Origin: Halorussus salilacus | GTDB lineage: Archaea; Halobacteriota; Halobacteria; Halobacteriales; Haladaptataceae | DNA length: 64,000 nt | NCBI RefSeq assembly: GCF_024138125.1 | Contig: NZ_CP099993.1 | Span: 434,001-498,000, forward strand | Reading direction: 5' to 3' | In this document: positions 51,049-59,096 of the stretch, piece by piece | Position numbering within the stretch: position 1 is the stretch's first letter | Layout: each line of letters starts with the position of its first letter | The notes under the pieces: generated by a model | Told to the model about the DNA's origin: nothing | What the model saw: the letters and a program-made list of their open reading frames with translations, nothing else | The model's database searches: none | Translations under genes and position numbers: made by a program

Positions 51049-52005
51049 CTACTCCATCTGTGGCGTCCCGCCCGGAATCTCGGCGCTCTCGGGGGGCTCG
51101 TCGCCCTCCGGAACCGCGCTGACCTCGCGGAACACCGTCTCGGGGTCGTTCGACCACTGCCAGTGCCACCGTGTCCTGACCCACAGCCACCCGGACCGGA
51201 CCGCGCTCAGTTCGGGCGGCGAGGTCAACACGTCGTAGTCGCGCGCCCGGATGAGCCGGTGGTACTCGGCGTACAGCACCGCGGCGTACAGCACCGCGAA
51301 CTGACAGTCCTCGGGGAGGTACTGGATGCCCGCGACGCCCTCGCGGTACTTTCGCTCGGCGCGACGCAACTCCTCGGCCATCGCGGCTCGGAAGCCCTCG
51401 GTGGGTTCACACCGCCGAATCTCGGCCTCCGTGACGCCGTGGCGCTCGCGGGTCGTCCCCGGGAGGTAGATGCGGTCGTGGTCGCGGATGTCCTCGCGGA
51501 CGTCCCGCAGGAAGTTGGTGAGCTGGAACGCCTCTCCGAGCGCGACCGCGTGCGGTCGCGCTCGGTCGGGGTCCTCGACGCCCATGACCGCCTGCATCAT
51601 CACCCCGACCGCGGCCGCAGAGCCCCGGACGTACGACTCCAGTTCGTCGTAGGAGTCGTACCGGCTCTTGTCGATGTCGGTCGCCATCGCGTCGAGGAAC
51701 GTCTCGATCTCGTCGGGGGGAATGGCGTGAGACTCGCGCATCTCGTCGAACGCCGCGAGTATCGGGTCGTCGGTCTCGCTGTGACCGAGCGCCTCTGCGC
51801 GGAGTCGCTCCAGGCGCTCGCGCTGGTCCTCGGGGGGAAGGTCGTCTGCGCCGTCCACCACCTCGTCGGCCACGCGGAAGAACGCGTAGAGGACGTAGGT
51901 CGAATGACGCACCCGCTCGGGGAGGAGGCGCGTCGCGAAGTGGAAGGTTCTGCCGGTCTGCTGCTGTATCGCCTTGCTCCGTCGGAGTTGTCTGTCGGTG
52001 ACCAT
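51049..52005 (-). CDS. crtB: Phytoene synthase
   Basis: 318-residue prenyl-condensing enzyme that joins two geranylgeranyl diphosphates to phytoene, the first committed carotenoid step. Both Asp-rich metal sites are visible: FFRVADEVVD (about 42-51) and LRDVREDIRDHDRIYLP near 165. It is separated from crtI-lyeJ-cruF by the nucleotidase gene and lies on the other strand, so it is transcribed independently. Confidence 0.93.
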   Translation of the reverse strand: MVTDRQLRRSKAIQQQTGRTFHFATRLLPERVRHSTYVLYAFFRVADEVVDGADDLPPEDQRERLERLRAEALGHSETDDPILAAFDEMRESHAIPPDEIETFLDAMATDIDKSRYDSYDELESYVRGSAAAVGVMMQAVMGVEDPDRARPHAVALGEAFQLTNFLRDVREDIRDHDRIYLPGTTRERHGVTEAEIRRCEPTEGFRAAMAEELRRAERKYREGVAGIQYLPEDCQFAVLYAAVLYAEYHRLIRARDYDVLTSPPELSAVRSGWLWVRTRWHWQWSNDPETVFREVSAVPEGDEPPESAEIPGGTPQME

Positions 52006-52207
52006 TCGATGTCTCCCGTAATCGTGCAGTGTCCGGCCGTGAGACCGATAGGGGTGCCGCGATGTGGAAGCTACGGCCGCCCCGGAGTTAATTGTTGGTG
52101 TCGGTGAACTCCCGGAGCGGAGACACGCCCGTCGGACAGCTTTTTGACGGCTGAGGACGTTACGTGCTACCGAGTGTCAGCTAGACGGGAAGCTCCCGGA
52201 ATCCGAT

Positions 52208-52489
52208 ATGACTACCGACCAGAACGACTCGGCCGACGGAACCGCCCGGTCAGACGACGCGCCCCCGACCACCGACCGAATCGACGCGCTCGAACGCGCG
52301 GTCGAAGCGCTGGCCGAGGAGGTGTCGGACCTCGAACGAACCGTCGCGTGGATGGCCCGCCAGCAGGCCCGCGAGACGGGCAACGGTGCGTGCCCGCGGT
52401 GTCACACCGGCGGGGCGTTGCGCGTCGAGCGCACGCCCGCCGGAAAGAAGCGGGTCACCTGCTCGAACTGCGAGGGGCGGTTCGACTAA
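52208..52489 (+). CDS. Small coiled-coil plus zinc-ribbon protein
   Basis: 93 residues. A disordered acidic N-terminus is followed by a helix (TDRIDALERAVEALAEEVSD) with heptad spacing, and then a zinc ribbon with CPRCHTGGALRVE and TCSNCEGRF (two CxxC pairs). Probably a nucleic-acid- or protein-binding adaptor. The function is unknown. Confidence 0.72.
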   Translation: MTTDQNDSADGTARSDDAPPTTDRIDALERAVEALAEEVSDLERTVAWMARQQARETGNGACPRCHTGGALRVERTPAGKKRVTCSNCEGRFD

Positions 52490-52748
52490 CCGGAGGGTCG
52501 TCGACCGCGACCGACCGGCGTCGGTCGGGTCGGCGTGCCAGCCTGCGCAGCGACGGTCCGGCCAGCGCGCCGACGCCGGTGCCGAGCAGACCGGCGGCGA
52601 CGACGGCCGGGTGCGAGAGGGCGAACAGCGCCAGCGGGACCAGCGCGGCGGAGCAGACGTACAGGGCGATTCCGGCCCACGTTCGGGGCGGGCGGTTCGG
52701 GCGGCGATGCGGCGGCGTCGATGCGTGGGGTCGTGGATTCGAAGTCAT
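52455..52748 (-). CDS. Possible small two-TM membrane protein
   Basis: 97 residues beginning MTSNPRPHASTPPHRRPN. A basic N-terminal tail precedes two hydrophobic segments (WAGIALYVCSAALVPLALFA and HPAVVAAGLLGTGVGALAG), and an Arg-rich tail follows. The 3' end overlaps the convergent zinc-ribbon gene by 35 bp. The hydrophobic pattern is protein-like, but the Arg/Pro-rich ends are also what an antisense frame gives in GC-rich DNA, so the call is tentative. Confidence 0.4.
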   Translation of the reverse strand: MTSNPRPHASTPPHRRPNRPPRTWAGIALYVCSAALVPLALFALSHPAVVAAGLLGTGVGALAGPSLRRLARRPDRRRSVAVDDPPVSRTAPRSSSR

Positions 52749-52957
52749 TGGCGGGGTGAAGCGGTCGGCGGTCGGCGTACGGCACACCTGAGTCGAGAGC
52801 CCCGCCACGGTCGTACGCGGTGTACTTCCCTGACTGGGGCGTCGTCAAGGGGCGTCGTGGAGCACCATGGGATTACACTCTACAGATGTATCCGTATTAA
52901 CAATTTTTAACATGGGGCAACACATGACGCGGTAGCGTGTATCGTGATGGAAGTGTC

Positions 52958-52994
52958 GCGCGCGCTCGACGCCCGCCGGGCGTCGAGCGCGCGC
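52958..52994. repeat. 18-bp-stem hairpin upstream of the aminotransferase gene
   Basis: GCGCGCGCTCGACGCCCG (52958-52975) and its exact complement (52977-52994) surround one C. It lies 48 bp before the ATG at 53042, so this copy is at a 5' end, unlike most of the others. Confidence 0.6.
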
Positions 52995-53041
52995 CCGGGA
53001 ACTTCGCCCACCTTTAGGACGGTGACGGCCCAAGCCGTGGC

Positions 53042-54124
53042 ATGGACGAACGCGACGACCTCCTGATGACGCCCGGACCGACCGCGCTCGCTCCCGAGGT
53101 GCGCGAGGCGATGAGCCGCCCCCTCGTGAACCCAGACGTAGAAGCCGAGTTCGCCGAGTTCTACCGGTCGCTGTGCGACGATTTGGCGGCGGTCTACGGC
53201 ACCGACGACGACGTGCGAATCCTGGCGGGCGAGGGCATCCTCGGACTCGAAGCCGCGGTCGCGTCGCTGGTCGACCCCGGCGACGAGGTGCTGTGTCTGG
53301 CCAACGGCATCTACGGCGAGGGGTTCGCCGACTTCGTCGAGACCCACGGCGGCGACCCGACGGTCCACCGCGCCGACTTCGACGCGGGATTCGACCCCGA
53401 GGCGGTGAAGGCGGCGGTCGAGTCGGGCGACTTCGCCGCGGCGACGCTGGTCCACTGCGAGACGCCGACCGGCCTGCTCAACGACTTCGAGGAGGTGCTG
53501 GGCGTCCTGCAGGACGCGGGCGTGCTCACCGTGGTCGACGCGGTGTCGTCGCTCGGCGGTGCGCCCGTTCCGGTCGAGCGCATCGACGTGTGTCTCGGGG
53601 CGTCCCAGAAGTGCTTCAGCTCGCCGCCCGGCCTGACCACGCTCTCGGTCAGCGACCGGGCGTGGGAGGCGGTCGAGGCGACCGACCAGGACACCTTCTA
53701 CACCAGCCTCGGACCCTGGCGCGAGGCCGACTTCTCGGGCGAGGCGTTCGAGATGCTCCCCTACACCCACGCGGTGTCGAACCTCTACGCGCTGGAGGCG
53801 TCGCTCGACCTGCTCCTCGACGAGGGCCTGACGAACGTCCACGACCGCCACGAGCGGGCGGCCGAGCGGTGTCGCGAGCGCGGGCGCGACCTCGGCGTCG
53901 ACCCGTTCGCCGCCGAGGGCTACCGGTCGCCGACCGTGACCGCGTTCGAGGTCGAGGGTCGCGCGACCGACCTCCAGCGCCGACTCGACGAGCGCGGCGT
54001 GGTGGTCGCTACCGGCCTCGGCGACTACGAGGACGACCTCCTCCGAATCGGCCACATGGGATACAACGCCGAGGTCGAGCGCGTCGACCGGACGATGGAC
54101 GCGCTCGCGTCGGTCCTCGACTGA
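53042..54124 (+). CDS. Class V aminotransferase (serine-pyruvate/alanine-glyoxylate type)
   Basis: 360-residue PLP enzyme of fold type I. MTPGPTALAPEV opens the protein, as in serine-glyoxylate and alanine-glyoxylate aminotransferases. D166 in VVDAVSSLGG holds the pyridine nitrogen, and K190 in GASQKCFSSPPGL is the Schiff-base lysine. The small C-terminal domain ends with LRIGHMGYN, another family mark. It probably moves amino groups among alanine, serine, glyoxylate or pyruvate. A phosphonate-pathway role is less likely. Confidence 0.9.
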   Translation: MDERDDLLMTPGPTALAPEVREAMSRPLVNPDVEAEFAEFYRSLCDDLAAVYGTDDDVRILAGEGILGLEAAVASLVDPGDEVLCLANGIYGEGFADFVETHGGDPTVHRADFDAGFDPEAVKAAVESGDFAAATLVHCETPTGLLNDFEEVLGVLQDAGVLTVVDAVSSLGGAPVPVERIDVCLGASQKCFSSPPGLTTLSVSDRAWEAVEATDQDTFYTSLGPWREADFSGEAFEMLPYTHAVSNLYALEASLDLLLDEGLTNVHDRHERAAERCRERGRDLGVDPFAAEGYRSPTVTAFEVEGRATDLQRRLDERGVVVATGLGDYEDDLLRIGHMGYNAEVERVDRTMDALASVLD

Positions 54125-54172
54125 CGACTCGCGGGTCTCGACTCACACTACTCGGTCCTCGACCGACGACTC

Positions 54173-54201
54173 GCGGGCCGCCCGCTCTGCGGGCGGCCCG
54201 C
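54173..54201. repeat. 13-bp-stem hairpin after the aminotransferase gene
   Basis: GCGGGCCGCCCGC (54173-54185) and its exact complement (54189-54201) surround TCT, about 50 bp after the stop. Two near-identical words (CTCGACTCACACTACTCGGT and a related one) precede it. Confidence 0.5.
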
Positions 54202-54278
54202 TAGCTCTCGCCACCGTCTTCCGCACGTCATACGGATATTTTAAGTGATTCGCCGTCTTCTCCGAAATATACTAGACG

Positions 54279-54386
54279 ATGTCTCTCACGTCGACCGCGC
54301 GCGAACGGGGCCTGTTCATCGGGTGGGCCGCGAGCGTGTTGGCGCTGTGTCTGCTCCTCGGCTATCTGTACGGGGTCGGCTACTGA
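54279..54386 (+). CDS. 35-residue single-TM small protein
   Basis: MSLTSTARERGLFIGWAASV continues with LALCLLLGYLYGVGY and a TGA stop. One transmembrane helix (about 11-31) and a tiny cytoplasmic N-terminus are seen. An AT-rich acggatattttaag (about 54231-54245) lies about 35-45 bp upstream. Proteins of this size are often accessory subunits of membrane complexes, but no partner is visible nearby. It is too short for usual gene-calling limits. Confidence 0.6.
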   Translation: MSLTSTARERGLFIGWAASVLALCLLLGYLYGVGY

Positions 54387-54591
54387 GGGTCTCGACCCTC
54401 CGCGCTCCGCGACCCTCGGCCTGCTCCTCCGCTCGTCGTCGTTCGCTCCGCGTTCCTCCGCTCGGATGCCGACCCTCCCGCCGCCCTGCAACGGTTGCAA
54501 CGGTCGGGACCGAAGCGGGTGTTTAGGAGGGCCGCCTCGCAAGCCGGTAGTAACGCGAGGGCGACGCCCTCGCCGCGACGACTACGCAACC

Positions 54592-54918
54592 ATGGACACC
54601 GAAACAACGTTCGACATCCTGAACGACCCGGTCCGACGAAACGTCATCGCCATCCTCCACGACTCGGGCCCGATCACGCGGGCGCAACTGGCCGCGGAGC
54701 TCTCCGAGGCGATGGACGACGCGGCGGGCCCGGAGACGGCCCGAGGGGCCGGCCCTCGACAGCTCCGGATCTCGCTCCATCACAACCACCTGCCGCGACT
54801 CGCCGACGCTGGCGTCGTCGAGTACGACGGCGACGGCGTGGCTGCCACGTCGGCGCTCGACCGACTCGCAGGGGCGCTCGCCCCCTCGGATATCGAAGCG
54901 TCCTCGGCGCTCGTCTGA
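54592..54918 (+). CDS. Winged-helix regulator, DUF7344-like
   Basis: 108 residues. The N-terminal FDILNDPVRRNVIAILHDSG and ITRAQLAAELSE form a typical haloarchaeal winged helix. LRISLHHNHLPRLADAGVVE is the recognition helix and wing. There is no ligand domain. The ATG at 54592 is chosen because the upstream frame is Pro/Arg-rich. It is followed after 3 bp by a zinc-ribbon gene, so the two probably form an operon. Confidence 0.82.
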   Translation: MDTETTFDILNDPVRRNVIAILHDSGPITRAQLAAELSEAMDDAAGPETARGAGPRQLRISLHHNHLPRLADAGVVEYDGDGVAATSALDRLAGALAPSDIEASSALV

Positions 54919-54921
54919 ACC

Positions 54922-55086
54922 ATGGTCATCCACACGCTCCAGTGCGCCGAGTGCCGGGAGACCCGGCCCGGACGGGACACCGACGAGGGCATCGAACCCA
55001 TCCGGACGGCGTGCCCGAACTGCGGGGCGACCGAGTACGCCCGATTCACCGGGAGCGAGAGCGGTTCGCGCGGCGCGAGCGATTAG
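54922..55086 (+). CDS. 54-residue zinc-ribbon protein
   Basis: MVIHTLQCAECRETRP, then ACPNCGATEYARFTG: two CxxC pairs about 22 residues apart form a zinc ribbon, followed by a short Ser/Gly tail. It begins 3 bp after the winged-helix gene and is probably co-expressed. Such ribbons can be DNA-binding or act as adaptor modules. The function is unknown. Confidence 0.65.
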   Translation: MVIHTLQCAECRETRPGRDTDEGIEPIRTACPNCGATEYARFTGSESGSRGASD

Positions 55087-55278
55087 TGTCTGTCGGTCGT
55101 TGCGGGTCGTGCGGTTGGAAGCGGATTTTTCGTCTTTCTTGGGAGTGTTCTCTCGCACGTATCCAAACAGCACTCAGGGAGTGATTCACCGCCCTCATTG
55201 GTGTGTCAGCTCCAAATGCAACGGAGGATTGCACTCCATGAGTGGATTTTAAGAAGCTCGTCTCTAAACGGGAGTGTA

Positions 55279-58200
55279 ATGCCGGATACGTTCCTTGCTG
55301 ATCTTCATTACGCCTTCCAGAGAATCGGAGATGAGATTCGTTCAGAAGGGAGCGAATTCGACTTCAGGTACAGTCTGGTCGACCATCTCTTCACCGATGC
55401 GCTCGGCTGGTCACGTACAGAGGGAGAGGGACACGTCAACTTCGAGGACGACAGGAAAGACGTCCTCTGTTATGACGATAGTCATCCGCCGTTTCCCGTC
55501 ATCGCCTGCGAGACGAAGCGCCCGTCTCACGACCTCGAACTCGGCGATGTCGAGCAGTTGCAGACGTACATGGTGGGAATCGGGAGTGCGGGATACGGGA
55601 TTTTGACCAACGGGCACGAGTTCCGCGTCTACGAATATTCGTCTACAGACAGATCGCTGTCAGCCATCGATGACTTCCACATCGGCGAGGTGGCCGAGGC
55701 AGAATCTGTCGACGATCTCGACCCGTCGCAGAAGTCCGCACTGGAGGAACTGGAGTACTTCCGTCGTGATCGGTTCACGAACGTTGGTGATGCCGATTAC
55801 TTCCAGAACAGGGCGAGAGAGGTTCCCATTCAGTACCAGCCGGGGACGGACGACGAGGGATATGACCTGTTCCTTGAGGCGGTGAAGGAGTCGCTGGACG
55901 AACTATCCAGCGTTATGCACCGGTTCTTCGATGACTACATGGCGCGACCGGAGAACTCCTATCCTCGGAAGTTCTTAGAGACAACCTTCCCCGACTGGAA
56001 GGACTGGCGTGAATACACGGGAAAGAGCGACGACGCGAAACAGACGTTCTGCCGCGAGACGGCCTACATCTTGATGAACCGGGCGCTCTTTGCCCGTATC
56101 GCAGAGGACAAAGAGATCGTCGGCAACACTCGTCTGTCGGGGCGGGGGATGGCAGACGGCCTCGAACAGGGAGACGAGCGACCGTACCTCGATGCCCTGA
56201 TGGACACCTACGACAGAATCGATGACCACTACGCAGACCTGTACGAGCTGGGCATCTTCGACTGGTGGTGGGTGTCGAGGGACAAGCGTCAACGCTTCGA
56301 CTCCGACGAGGAGAGCCGTCAGGAGAGCCTCGAAGATGATCTGGACTACCGGCTCGGCGAGGTTTTCAAGCGTTTGAACCGGTTCGACTTCGAGTACGTC
56401 AACCGGGACATCCTCGGACACGTATACGAAGACTATCTCCCACAGGACGAACGGAAAGAACTCGGTGAGTACTACACTCCAATCGAGGTAATCCGGTACA
56501 TGTTGGATGAGACCGGGTACAAGGCGACCGAGGGCATCGGTCGCCGGAAGATTCTGGACCCGGCATGTGGGAGCGGTGGCTTCCTAACCGAGGCGACGGA
56601 ACGTCTCATTCAGCATTTCATCCGCAAGTTCGGCAAGGAGAGCATTCACTACCTCGACGCCGAGGAGGCGCGCACGATTCTGGAGCGCGTCGAGGAGAAC
56701 GTCTACGGTATCGACATCAATCCGTTCGCGGTTCACATCACGCAAATCAACCTTCTGTTTCGCACCGTCGATCTATACGACAAGGTGACCGAACAAGACC
56801 CGTCGTACACGATGGACGGATTCGAGATTCACGTCGCCGACACGCTGACGCCGACCGTGCTGGAGCAACAGGAGGGTAGCACCGCCGATGAGGGCCAACA
56901 GGCACAGATCACCCAGTTCGCCCAGTACAACGGTCGGGCGCAGTCGTTTATCGACGACAGAGACGCGGTTGACCGCATCAAGGACGAGATGGAGTTCGAC
57001 GTGGTGATTGCGAACCCGCCGTACGTCCGTGTTCAGAACATCAGCGGTCCAAAGCAGGACTACGTCGCCCGGTACTCGTCCGTCGAAAGCAATTTCGACC
57101 TCTACGTTCCCTTCATCGAGCGTGGACTCGACTGGCTGACGGACGACGGAAATCTCTCGTACATTTGCCCAAATCGGCTTCTCACCCACGAGTACAGCGA
57201 GTCGATTCGTGATCAGCTCGCCGATGAGCCCCTTACCAACATTGTCGACTTCAAGGACGTTGAGGTGTTCGACGCTGCGACCCCGTACCCGTGCATCTTC
57301 ACCGTCGACAGAGACCGCTCCCCCGAGGAGGATGTCCTGTGCGCGAGGTTCGCCGAGGAGCGAGAGAACGTACTAGACGAGATTCACCATCTCGACGAGT
57401 GGGTCACTCCAGACGGAGTCGACGAGTACAGTCTGTACACCTACGAGAAGGAGGAGATGCGGGAGGACAACGAAGACGACTATCTGCCGAGCTGGAAACC
57501 GATGCCGGACAGCGAGCGGCGACTCTTCGATACAATCGAGGAGCGTGGTGACATGCGCGTCGGCGAGATTTCGGCAGAGGTATTCGTCGGGACGCAGACG
57601 AGCGCGAACACCGTCTACCTCGGTGAAATCGCCGGGCAGACCGACGAGGATGGGGTCGTTGAGTTCAAGCCGAGCGGCGAAGACGAGACGTACCCAATCG
57701 AGGAAGAGATTCTGACTCGCGTGCTGAAGGGCAGAGAGATCGACCGCTGGGGCGTCGACTGGGAGGGTCTGTGGATGATTCTCCCCTACGAGGTTTCCGG
57801 CGACGAGTTCGACGTGATTTCACAGTCCGTCTTGGAAGAGGACATGCCGCATGCGTGGGATTTCTTCCTCGCCCACGAGGAGAAGCTGAAGGACCGCGAG
57901 TCCGGAAAGTTGCGTGATGAGGACGACTGGTACGCCTACATCTACCCGAAGAATCTCACCAAGTTCGACCCGGACAAAATCATGACAAACATCCTGAGTA
58001 GCTACAACCGGTTCGTCGCGGATACGGAGGGCGAGTACTACTTCGTCGGCGGCGGTAATGCCGGTGGGTATGGAATCCAGTTGCGCGACGAGTACGCGCC
58101 TACATCGGAGGATCACCTGTACTACGTCGCCCTTCTGAATTCATCCATACTGGAGTTCTATCACAAGCATACCGCTCCAATTTTCGGCGGAAAGTACTAC

Positions 58201-58791
58201 TCCTACAACAAGCGGTACTTAGAGCCACACCCCATCGTTCTCCCCGACGATGTACCGGAGGAGACGGTTACAAAGTACGCCGAAGACATCCAGAATATCC
58301 GGGCGAAATGGACGGACTTGGAGTACAAGACCAGCGACGTACGGAACTACCTCCCCGACTACGAACGGGACGGCTCTATCCTCGACCTTGCACAGACGAT
58401 CAACCTCGGTGGGGACGACTACCGGCAGGGGCCGATTCGGAAGGACGTGAAGACGAACGTGGACACCGGAGAGAGAGCCTATCAAGTGGTGATGAAACGG
58501 GGCCACGACCTGCAGTTTGACGACCAGCGTGTGCGTGACTTCGTCTTCGAACTGTTGACCGCACAAGATCGGCGACTCTCCCGGTCAGAAGTCCTTCACA
58601 TGGATACCCCGACTCGTGACTCAGTCATCGAGCTTATGAAAGAGTATCTCAGCGACGTTGAGCGAATTGAGGAGCTACGAGAGGAGTTCGACCGATTGTG
58701 CGACGAGCTCGACGAGGTCGTCCTCCGAGACGTGTACGGACTAAGTGACACGGACGAGAACACCGTCGAGGAGTTCCTTGAGGTCTGGTAA
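55279..58791 (+). CDS. Type IIG-like restriction-modification enzyme (Eco57I-type methylase with fused nuclease)
   Basis: 1170-residue single-chain restriction-modification protein. The N-terminal domain has a PD-(D/E)xK-like pattern ending VIACETKRPSHD (about 73-84). The N6-adenine methyltransferase core has motif I LDPACGSGGFL near 424 and motif IV VIANPPYVRV near 577. The region after about 760 resembles target-recognition domains and ends in a coiled coil. No separate S, R or helicase gene is adjacent. Its codons are visibly less GC-biased than those of neighbours, and it sits at the 3' side of tRNA-Thr, both signs of horizontal transfer. The ATG at 55279 (MPDTFLADLHYAF) is preferred to one 27 codons upstream. 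Confidence 0.9.
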   Translation: MPDTFLADLHYAFQRIGDEIRSEGSEFDFRYSLVDHLFTDALGWSRTEGEGHVNFEDDRKDVLCYDDSHPPFPVIACETKRPSHDLELGDVEQLQTYMVGIGSAGYGILTNGHEFRVYEYSSTDRSLSAIDDFHIGEVAEAESVDDLDPSQKSALEELEYFRRDRFTNVGDADYFQNRAREVPIQYQPGTDDEGYDLFLEAVKESLDELSSVMHRFFDDYMARPENSYPRKFLETTFPDWKDWREYTGKSDDAKQTFCRETAYILMNRALFARIAEDKEIVGNTRLSGRGMADGLEQGDERPYLDALMDTYDRIDDHYADLYELGIFDWWWVSRDKRQRFDSDEESRQESLEDDLDYRLGEVFKRLNRFDFEYVNRDILGHVYEDYLPQDERKELGEYYTPIEVIRYMLDETGYKATEGIGRRKILDPACGSGGFLTEATERLIQHFIRKFGKESIHYLDAEEARTILERVEENVYGIDINPFAVHITQINLLFRTVDLYDKVTEQDPSYTMDGFEIHVADTLTPTVLEQQEGSTADEGQQAQITQFAQYNGRAQSFIDDRDAVDRIKDEMEFDVVIANPPYVRVQNISGPKQDYVARYSSVESNFDLYVPFIERGLDWLTDDGNLSYICPNRLLTHEYSESIRDQLADEPLTNIVDFKDVEVFDAATPYPCIFTVDRDRSPEEDVLCARFAEERENVLDEIHHLDEWVTPDGVDEYSLYTYEKEEMREDNEDDYLPSWKPMPDSERRLFDTIEERGDMRVGEISAEVFVGTQTSANTVYLGEIAGQTDEDGVVEFKPSGEDETYPIEEEILTRVLKGREIDRWGVDWEGLWMILPYEVSGDEFDVISQSVLEEDMPHAWDFFLAHEEKLKDRESGKLRDEDDWYAYIYPKNLTKFDPDKIMTNILSSYNRFVADTEGEYYFVGGGNAGGYGIQLRDEYAPTSEDHLYYVALLNSSILEFYHKHTAPIFGGKYYSYNKRYLEPHPIVLPDDVPEETVTKYAEDIQNIRAKWTDLEYKTSDVRNYLPDYERDGSILDLAQTINLGGDDYRQGPIRKDVKTNVDTGERAYQVVMKRGHDLQFDDQRVRDFVFELLTAQDRRLSRSEVLHMDTPTRDSVIELMKEYLSDVERIEELREEFDRLCDELDEVVLRDVYGLSDTDENTVEEFLEVW

Positions 58792-58954
58792 TTCCGAACC
58801 TTTTCGTCGCGATTTCCACGTCTCTTTTACACCGAACCGAGAGAGACGCCGATCTATGAGCAGATAGAGCGTTGTTCAGGATATCGACCCATCAGTTCCC
58901 GGCTGGGGAAGCGATTTTGATACGATGTTCTCAAGGACTCAAATCGGGGTAAGA

Positions 58955-59029
58955 AGCCGGTGGAGGGATTTGAACCCTCGGCCTATTCCTTACGAAGGAA
59001 TCGCTCTAGCCAGTCTGAGCTACACCGGC
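58955..59029 (-). tRNA. tRNA-Thr (anticodon CGU)
   Basis: 75 nt on the minus strand. The acceptor stem is GCCGGTG/CACCGGC with discriminator T. The D arm is GCTC...GAGC, the anticodon stem ATTCC/GGAAT carries loop TTCGTAA (anticodon CGU, reads ACG), and the T arm is GAGGG-TTCAAAT-CCCTC. No CCA is encoded and no intron is seen. Its 3' end faces the restriction-modification gene. Confidence 0.95.
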
Positions 59030-59096
59030 ACGAGGTGCCTTCTACACTCAAACATAGCCGCCAGCATGTGCTTAAGCGTTCCGAAATCGCACGCCG

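Noticed and set aside
52386-52910. 174-residue plus-strand frame overlapping the zinc-ribbon gene
   Set aside because: Arg-rich shadow frame. The zinc-ribbon frame with two CxxC pairs is the real one.
55087-55278. Duplicated tRNA-Thr 3' end (att site) bordering the restriction-modification gene
   Set aside because: No stretch matching the tRNA 3' half was found upstream of the gene by eye, and no integrase is present.
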